A program made the position numbers and the translations under genes. Source: CBIFVZ01 sp966185765 (GTDB taxonomy: Bacteria; Pseudomonadota; Gammaproteobacteria; Enterobacterales; Enterobacteriaceae). From it: a stretch of 11,343 nucleotides of DNA. The notes under the pieces were generated by a model. The model was not told the DNA's origin, ran no database searches, and saw only the letters and a program-made list of their open reading frames with translations. The stretch spans positions 1 through 11,343 of the forward strand of contig CBIFVZ010000097.1 in NCBI GenBank assembly GCA_966185765.1. Reading direction: 5' to 3'. Positions 6,912 to 11,343 of this stretch are shown here, piece after piece (position 1 is the stretch's first letter; each line of letters starts with the position of its first letter).

Positions 6912-8908
6912 TAGGCCACCCAAGCTGTGTACCAGTTTCCGCCGATGTTATATTGGACATAACGATATTGAACCGCCGTATAGTTTGTTTTTTGTTGCAC
7001 AGCGGTAACAACCGCACCATTTGGTGCATAAGCAAAAGCATTATCGTTATTCCCGTTATCTGCCGTTCCCAGTGAAGCAAGCCTTATTCCGCCTTGCAGA
7101 AAGTTAGCGACTGTCCAGGCTTGCGTTGCAAAGTTCCCGTTAACCCATGCAGTTGTTGCATAAGGACTCAAATCCTGCTGTGGTGGCTGATTATTGGGTG
7201 AATAGACCCTCACGCCCGGAGTATCGTAAACACCTGCACCAGCTACTACTTTGTCACCTGCGGAAATTGCACCTGATGATATTAAATTTCCATCTTTATC
7301 TATTCTTAGTCGTGTATACCCGTTGTGCTGAAATACTAAACCGTTTGTACCCTCTCCATTGTCGCGGGTGATGCCAATTGAGAATTTATGACCGTACCAG
7401 TTAAACTCAACACCTGACACAACCCCGCCATTGGCAGCCTGCATATTATAGAGAGCAGACATGTTCGATTCTGTTGGTATGGTTTCGACTCTTCCGAGTC
7501 CGAAGGTGGCGTTATAATTACCACCATTTACAGCAACCGCACCAATATCCGAAGGGGCGGGTTTGTTTGCAGTGTCATACTGCTTTGCCCATGGTGTCCA
7601 TGTTCCGTTATAAAAAATTCGGATATATGAACGTGAATCTGCATATATCCGGTAAACCTGCGTGATTCCGGCGTGTTTATATACCTCTAGCGATCCGGCA
7701 ACTGACTCAGGATAGTTTCGCCCGGTTTGCGCCTGCGCATTTGAGGTCTGATAATACAGACCTGCCGTAGTGATGCTATTCAAATCCACAGCATTCCCAA
7801 TTTCCACCGCCTGACCGTTGAAAATATCCTGAGCAGTGATTGAGATATCCTGAGACAGCTCACGCCCGTTAATCTTACGCGTGGATGGTACGCGGCCATT
7901 CGCATTGTCATTCGCCGCTTTGACCGCTTTAGGCGTGGCCGCCAGCGTCTCAGACGTGCTGTCGGTGGCGCTACTGAGCTGGACGATACCCTTTTGCGCC
8001 GTGGTCGCGTCCTGAGCCGTGTATTTGCCGTTAGCAAGGTCATACGCCGTCTTAACCGCTTTCGGCGTCGCAGCGAGCGTCTCAGACGTGCTGTCGGTCG
8101 CGCTACTGAGCTGGACGATACCCTTTTGCGCCGTGGTCGCGTCCTGAGCCGTGTATTTGCCGTTAGCAAGGTCATACGCCGTCTTAACCGCTTTCGGCGT
8201 CGCAGCGAGCGTCTCAGACGTGCTGTCGGTCGCGCTACTGAGCTGGACGATACCCTTTTGCGCCGTGGTTGCGTCCTGAGCCGTATATTTACCGTTAGCA
8301 AGGTCATACGCCGTCTTAACCGCTTTCGGCGTCGCGGCGAGCGTCTCAGACGTGCTGTCGGTCGCACTGCTGAGCTGCGTAAACCCTTTTTCCTTAAGCG
8401 TGGCGTCAGGATGACGGCGGGACTGCTCATGCTCTGCGAGTTTACCGTCGACATAGTCCTGCGTTGCCATCACCGTTGAGGTGTCAATCGTCAGCTCGAC
8501 TGACTCGATATCGCTTACCATGATGACCATACGCACGGTCTGCGCGCGGCCTGACCCCTCAGCCAGCTCCGGCTTGTAGCTTTCCGCCATGTTGCCGACG
8601 GCAATCAGCGTGCCGGTGTCGTCATAAAGCCCCATTTCGCGCATCCAGAAACCGCCGGTTTCTGGCGGAATGAGCAGCTCCGCGATCACATAGTTTTGAT
8701 TCTTGTTGTCCTGGCTGATTTTGTTCAGCGTATGGCGCCAGACTTCATTGACGAGCTTTGTCTGGCTGGCGTCAGGCACCGGCAATGTGCCGCCACCGTC
8801 GCCGATGGCCATCGCCGTAAAATTCACTTTTTTCCCGTTCGGGACGGTCGCTGCAGCAAGCTTAATCGCACCGGCTTTGGTGATGACCGTTTTATATTTT
8901 ACCGTCAT
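6911..8908 (-). CDS. H: Tail fibre protein gpH with tandem shaft repeats
   Basis: A 665-residue receptor-binding tail fibre. I place the start at ATG 8908 (MTVKYKTVITKAGAIKL), which matches the P2 H N-terminus; the in-frame ATG at 8953 would add 15 residues overlapping gene I. Residues about 1-160 are the baseplate-attachment domain (Phage_tail_fib/tail-collar type, with GGFWMREMGLYDDTGTLIAV). Residues about 170-340 are Phage_fiber_2-type repeats: three 44-residue units (LSSATDSTSETLAATPKAVK core) plus a degenerate fourth. Residues about 370-452 resemble a pyocin-knob module (ITQVYRIYADSRSYIRIFYN, GTWTPWAKQYDT). The rest, to the end at WYTAWVA, is a glycine/asparagine-rich tip that I cannot assign to a named receptor-binding family. 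The distal part is much more AT-rich than the N-terminal part, suggesting acquisition of a different tip. It ends in TAATG, sharing one base with G. Confidence 0.95.
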   Translation of the reverse strand: MTVKYKTVITKAGAIKLAAATVPNGKKVNFTAMAIGDGGGTLPVPDASQTKLVNEVWRHTLNKISQDNKNQNYVIAELLIPPETGGFWMREMGLYDDTGTLIAVGNMAESYKPELAEGSGRAQTVRMVIMVSDIESVELTIDTSTVMATQDYVDGKLAEHEQSRRHPDATLKEKGFTQLSSATDSTSETLAATPKAVKTAYDLANGKYTAQDATTAQKGIVQLSSATDSTSETLAATPKAVKTAYDLANGKYTAQDATTAQKGIVQLSSATDSTSETLAATPKAVKTAYDLANGKYTAQDATTAQKGIVQLSSATDSTSETLAATPKAVKAANDNANGRVPSTRKINGRELSQDISITAQDIFNGQAVEIGNAVDLNSITTAGLYYQTSNAQAQTGRNYPESVAGSLEVYKHAGITQVYRIYADSRSYIRIFYNGTWTPWAKQYDTANKPAPSDIGAVAVNGGNYNATFGLGRVETIPTESNMSALYNMQAANGGVVSGVEFNWYGHKFSIGITRDNGEGTNGLVFQHNGYTRLRIDKDGNLISSGAISAGDKVVAGAGVYDTPGVRVYSPNNQPPQQDLSPYATTAWVNGNFATQAWTVANFLQGGIRLASLGTADNGNNDNAFAYAPNGAVVTAVQQKTNYTAVQYRYVQYNIGGNWYTAWVA
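7981..8376 (-). repeat. Three 132-bp tandem repeats in the tail fibre shaft
   Basis: Three direct repeats of exactly 132 bp (44 codons) start at 7981, 8113 and 8245. Copies 7981-8112 and 8113-8244 are identical base for base by eye. Copy 8245-8376 differs at six positions, all synonymous, so the three encoded units are the same. A shorter, diverged copy of the gene-distal side continues at about 7918-7980. The unit codes for the Phage_fiber_2-type fibre repeat (TAYDLANGKYTAQDATTAQK and LSSATDSTSETLAATPKAVK). Because the period is a multiple of three, gain or loss of a unit changes fibre length without a frameshift. Confidence 0.97.
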
Positions 8909-8915
8909 GGTGTTC

Positions 8916-9449
8916 TCACTTATCCGGATAAACCGTGATGATGTCGCCGTCATACGTCAGCGCGCCGGTGTAGAGATAGCCCGGCACATCCTGAATAATG
9001 TTGAGGCCGATAAGATGGCGGCTGGCTGGCTTTGCATCCGCAATGAGCCGCTCCATCTCGTAATACATTTCCTCGGTGATGCCGGTCTCTAACACACCGA
9101 TATCGAGGCGAAACGTGCCGGGCGGGTCGTTCGTTTCCCACCACTCGGACACGTTAATCAGGTAGCCGAGCGGCTCCACCACGCGACGCACCGCCCCAAT
9201 CGTTCCTTTGTGCGCATGAATAAACCACGCCGCGCGGATCACATCCCGCTTTGTGGCCTCCGGCCAGTTCTCATCCCAGCGGTCAACGGAAAACGCCCAC
9301 GCCAGCCACGGCAGCAGATTTGCCGGGCAGTCGTCAGGACTCCAGAGGCGACGCAGCGGAACGGGGGTATTTTCAATCTCAGCGCAGGCGCGCGCCGCCG
9401 CCACCTCAAGCGGTGACGAGCCCACCGGCAGCAGGCGGGTATTACTCAT
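8916..9449 (-). CDS. I: Baseplate/tail protein gpI
   Basis: A 177-residue member of the P2 tail protein I family (Tail_P2_I), the baseplate wedge component that connects the baseplate to the tail fibre H; the closest structural analogue is T4 gp53/gp7-type wedge material. Recognisable segments are MSNTRLLPVGSSPLEVAAAR at the start, LPWLAWAFSVDRWDENWPEA at about residues 46-65, and a segment around residues 69-100 containing RAAWFIHAHKGTIGAVRRVV. The start is ATG at 9449, overlapping the end of J by eight bases, with a strong AGGGGGT Shine-Dalgarno five bases upstream inside J. The TGA stop lies seven bases before the H start. Nothing in it departs from the family. Confidence 0.95.
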   Translation of the reverse strand: MSNTRLLPVGSSPLEVAAARACAEIENTPVPLRRLWSPDDCPANLLPWLAWAFSVDRWDENWPEATKRDVIRAAWFIHAHKGTIGAVRRVVEPLGYLINVSEWWETNDPPGTFRLDIGVLETGITEEMYYEMERLIADAKPASRHLIGLNIIQDVPGYLYTGALTYDGDIITVYPDK

Positions 9450-10350
9450 CGTTACCCCCTATGGTGACGCTGTAGTCGCTGCACCATGACGCCTGCGTGT
9501 CATCGAGCACGATGTCGGCCACCGGTTCGGCCAGCTCGACGCGCTGCACGCCCTCGACGTGGAGCGCGGCATAAATGGCCGATTTGCGGATATCGCGCCC
9601 GAGGCGGTGCTGCGCGGTAATGTACGCCTGAAGCTTTGCTTTCGCCGCACTGAGCACCGGCTCGCTTTCTGGACCGGGGTAAAGGTAAAGCGATGCGGTG
9701 ATTTTATAGTCGACAATGTTCGCCGACTGCACGGTCACACGGTCTGCGACCGGCCTGACGTCCTCATCGTTCAGCGCGGTGCGCACGATAGCGAGCAGCT
9801 CGTCAGACGCCACGCCGTTATTTTCGCGTGACAGCACTGTGACCGTGACACACGCAGGCTCGGGACTGATGACCGAAATATCGGCGACCCGCCCGTCAGC
9901 GCTGCGACCGTGAAACTGATAGGAGCCGGTAGAGCCTGCGGTACTCAGCCCCTCAAAGGCCTGCTGAATGCGCAGACGGTAGTCGGTGTCCGACTCCATC
10001 ACGGCAGGCGTCGGTGGAAACGTCGTGTCGTCTGCAGGGGTGATGATAAGGCGCTCGACGTTGTAATTTCCACCTATCTGGTCGAGGTCTGCGCCGGTGG
10101 CGTAGGCCAGCATGACCGCGCGCGCGGCCTCGTTGACGCGCTGTCGCCAGATAACTTCCCGGTAGGCGTTTTCCTGCAGCAGCTTCACCAGCGGCTCGGA
10201 CTCAAGCAACAGCGTGCGCGCGACGGCGTCCTGCTGGTCTTCCGGGTACAGCGAGACGAGCGTCGCCTTTCGTTCGCTCAGGATGGTTTCATAGTCCAGT
10301 TCTTCCACGACGTCAGGCGCGGCGAGCTGGTTAAGGTCAACAATTGCCAT
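9442..10350 (-). CDS. J: Baseplate assembly protein gpJ
   Basis: A 302-residue protein of the Baseplate_J family (T4 gp6-like), which forms the wedge ring at the edge of the baseplate together with W and I. It begins MAIVDLNQLAAPDVVEELDY, typical of P2 J. The central region (about residues 95-230) contains DTDYRLRIQQAFEGLSTAGS and later YQFHGRSADGRVADISVISP, the conserved core of the family. The C-terminal part YITAQHRLGRDIRKSAIYAA is the usual helical/beta end. The start is ATG at 10350, five bases after the W stop. The Shine-Dalgarno is weak (a GAG about 11 bases upstream), so reinitiation after W is plausible. The 3' end overlaps I by eight bases. The length equals that recalled for P2 J. 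Confidence 0.96.
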   Translation of the reverse strand: MAIVDLNQLAAPDVVEELDYETILSERKATLVSLYPEDQQDAVARTLLLESEPLVKLLQENAYREVIWRQRVNEAARAVMLAYATGADLDQIGGNYNVERLIITPADDTTFPPTPAVMESDTDYRLRIQQAFEGLSTAGSTGSYQFHGRSADGRVADISVISPEPACVTVTVLSRENNGVASDELLAIVRTALNDEDVRPVADRVTVQSANIVDYKITASLYLYPGPESEPVLSAAKAKLQAYITAQHRLGRDIRKSAIYAALHVEGVQRVELAEPVADIVLDDTQASWCSDYSVTIGGNDE

Positions 10351-10355
10351 AGCGT

Positions 10356-10706
10356 TTAACTCAGTGGAATGGTGAGTGAAAAAGGCTGGCCGTCGGTGGA
10401 GCGCGTGCCGGTGATATCGACATACAGCCCGCCGTCGGTCTCCGACCGTTCAAAGGTGATGGTCGAGAGATTTACGCGGGGCTCCCACTTCTGGATCGCG
10501 GAATAGCACGCGGCCATAATCTGCAGGCGCAGCGCAGGGGTCTGCGGCTGGTCAATCATCTGCGACAGGAGCGAGCCGTATTCACGGCGCATGACACGCG
10601 AGCCCACTGGCGTGACCAGAATGTCGCGCACGCTTTGCCGGATATGCTCAACCTCAGAGATACTGAGGCCGGTCTGGCCGTTCATTCCCAGATAACGCAC
10701 CGTCAT
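10356..10706 (-). CDS. W: Baseplate wedge protein gpW (T4 gp25-like)
   Basis: A 116-residue protein of the GPW/gp25 family, a baseplate wedge component that, by analogy with T4 gp25, sits at the baseplate-sheath interface and nucleates sheath assembly. The N-terminal half holds the family pattern SISEVEHIRQSVRDILVTPV followed by GSRVMRREYGSLL. The family's conserved EYG-type acidic/aromatic signature is present at about residues 42-44. The C-terminal half (INLS-like strands, then ITGTRSTDGQPFSLTIPLS) is the usual beta end. The ATG overlaps the V stop by four bases, and an AAGGGGA Shine-Dalgarno lies just upstream inside V, so translation is probably coupled to V. The stop is TAA, five bases before J. 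Length matches P2 W (115 residues as recalled). Confidence 0.95.
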   Translation of the reverse strand: MTVRYLGMNGQTGLSISEVEHIRQSVRDILVTPVGSRVMRREYGSLLSQMIDQPQTPALRLQIMAACYSAIQKWEPRVNLSTITFERSETDGGLYVDITGTRSTDGQPFSLTIPLS

Positions 10707-11343
10707 TGCGTCCCCTTAGTCCAGCTTCCGCCGCTCTGTACGTTGCCGTGCGCGTGGTTATCCACCTGCACGCCGTTTGATGTCAGTGTCCCGCTGGTGT
10801 GCTCGATGTTCCCACTCATCTTCCCGCCGTTCTTCACTTCGAGCGTGCCGGTCGTCAGTTTGTCGGTGCAGACCACCTCCGGCGTATCGAGCGTGATGCG
10901 GCTCGACGCTTTCACCAGCACCACCGGCACGGTGGCCGTAATGGACTCAGACGCGGTGACATCAGCGGTTTTGATGCCTGACACAGTGAGCGCGCCGTTT
11001 TCGGGCTCGTACTCAATAACCGCCCCGTCAGGAAAGGAAACATGAAGCGCATCAGGGGAGGCAGACGGCGCGGGATGGTCATCCGAGAAAATGCCGGGCA
11101 GCACAAATGCCGTATCGAGCTCGCCGCCGATCGCCAGCAAAAGCACCTGCTCGCCAACAGATGGAGCCCACCATACGCGCGAGCGACCGGCGCGACAGGT
11201 TAGCCAGTTCAGCCATGTGGTTTCCATGCCGCCGGTCTTGACACGGCAAAGCCCCTCGTCGTGGTCGACGTCGGTCACGATGCCGGTGCGGATAAGGTTG
11301 CGGATCGCGCGTGCGATTTCCTGCAGAGAATTTAAATTATTCA
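10703..11343 (-). CDS. V: Baseplate spike protein gpV (5' end cut by window by one base)
   Basis: This is the P2 gpV family: a trimeric membrane-piercing spike at the centre of the baseplate that pierces the host outer membrane on sheath contraction. The frame is open to the window edge and reads NNLNSLQEIARAIRNLIRTG, preceded by the bases TG, so the ATG start almost certainly begins one base outside, giving about 213 residues (P2 gpV is 211 as I recall). A later in-frame GTG at 11278 would delete the conserved first 22 residues and is not the start. An OB-fold region (VGEQVLLLAIGGELDTAFVL) is followed by a repetitive beta-helix part (VIEYEPENGALTVSGIKTA). The C-terminal tip carries an H-A-H motif at about residues 197-199, the HxH pattern that binds iron in the P2 spike apex. 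The TGA stop overlaps the W start in ATGA. Any promoter would lie outside the window. Confidence 0.96.
   Translation of the reverse strand, partial: NNLNSLQEIARAIRNLIRTGIVTDVDHDEGLCRVKTGGMETTWLNWLTCRAGRSRVWWAPSVGEQVLLLAIGGELDTAFVLPGIFSDDHPAPSASPDALHVSFPDGAVIEYEPENGALTVSGIKTADVTASESITATVPVVLVKASSRITLDTPEVVCTDKLTTGTLEVKNGGKMSGNIEHTSGTLTSNGVQVDNHAHGNVQSGGSWTKGTQ

Noticed and set aside
7918..8376. Possible CRISPR-like array
   Set aside because: The repeats are contiguous with no unique spacers, have a period of 132 bp and lie in frame within a fibre gene.
7780..8479. Arg/Ser-rich repetitive open frames on both strands across the fibre repeats
   Set aside because: They are out-of-frame readings of the 132-bp tandem repeats of H, so their repetitive look follows from the DNA repeat.
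6911..8908. Invertible fibre-switch region as in Mu, P1 or some P2-like phages
   Set aside because: No invertase gene, no inverted duplicate of the fibre tip and no second tip or chaperone on the opposite strand is visible.
8909..8953. N-terminal extension of H from ATG 8953
   Set aside because: It would overlap gene I by 38 bases, and the conserved P2 H start is the ATG at 8908.

Overview
The window is a contiguous P2-type contractile-tail module, written entirely on the minus strand. Reading from the high-coordinate end down, the genes are V (spike), W, J and I (baseplate), H (tail fibre), G (fibre chaperone), FI (sheath), FII (tube), E and E-E' (assembly chaperones), T (tape measure), U (tail terminus/tube initiator) and D (hub/late control). 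This is the order of the V-W-J-I-H-G and FI-FII-E-T-U-D late operons of enterobacterial phage P2 and its relatives (186, PSP3, Fels-2 and others). Protein lengths also match P2 closely as I remember them (T 815, FII 172, J 302 residues). The host is therefore most likely a member of the Enterobacterales carrying a P2-like prophage, or the window is the phage genome itself. Species cannot be fixed from what is here.

Layout. Positions 10703-11343 hold V, cut by the window edge one base before its start codon. Positions 10356-10706, 9442-10350 and 8916-9449 hold W, J and I. Positions 6911-8908 hold fibre gene H, whose shaft contains exact 132-bp tandem repeats. Positions 6294-6911 hold G. The 141-bp gap 6153-6293 contains a Rho-independent terminator closing the V-G operon and, overlapping it, a candidate Ogr-type activator-dependent late promoter for the next operon. 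Positions 4959-6152 and 4428-4946 hold sheath and tube. Positions 3923-4371 hold E and its -1 frameshift product E-E'. Positions 1486-3933, 1009-1473 and 1-1000 hold T, U and D; D runs off the window.

How the genes work together. V, W, J, I, D and U build the baseplate, spike, hub and tail end. T sets tail length with the help of the E/E-E' chaperones, FII polymerises as the inner tube and FI as the contractile sheath. H, folded with the help of G, binds the host surface. Genes are packed tightly: overlaps or gaps are at most 12 bases except FII-E (56 bases, with a hairpin) and G-FI. Several Shine-Dalgarno sequences overlap the preceding stop codon, so translation is probably coupled.

I do not see an undescribed system or a cargo/defence gene here. 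The points worth a second look are the programmed frameshift, the exact fibre repeats, the abrupt base-composition change across the distal end of H and all of G, and the promoter embedded in the terminator. No plus-strand gene, RNA gene, insertion sequence or CRISPR array is supported.
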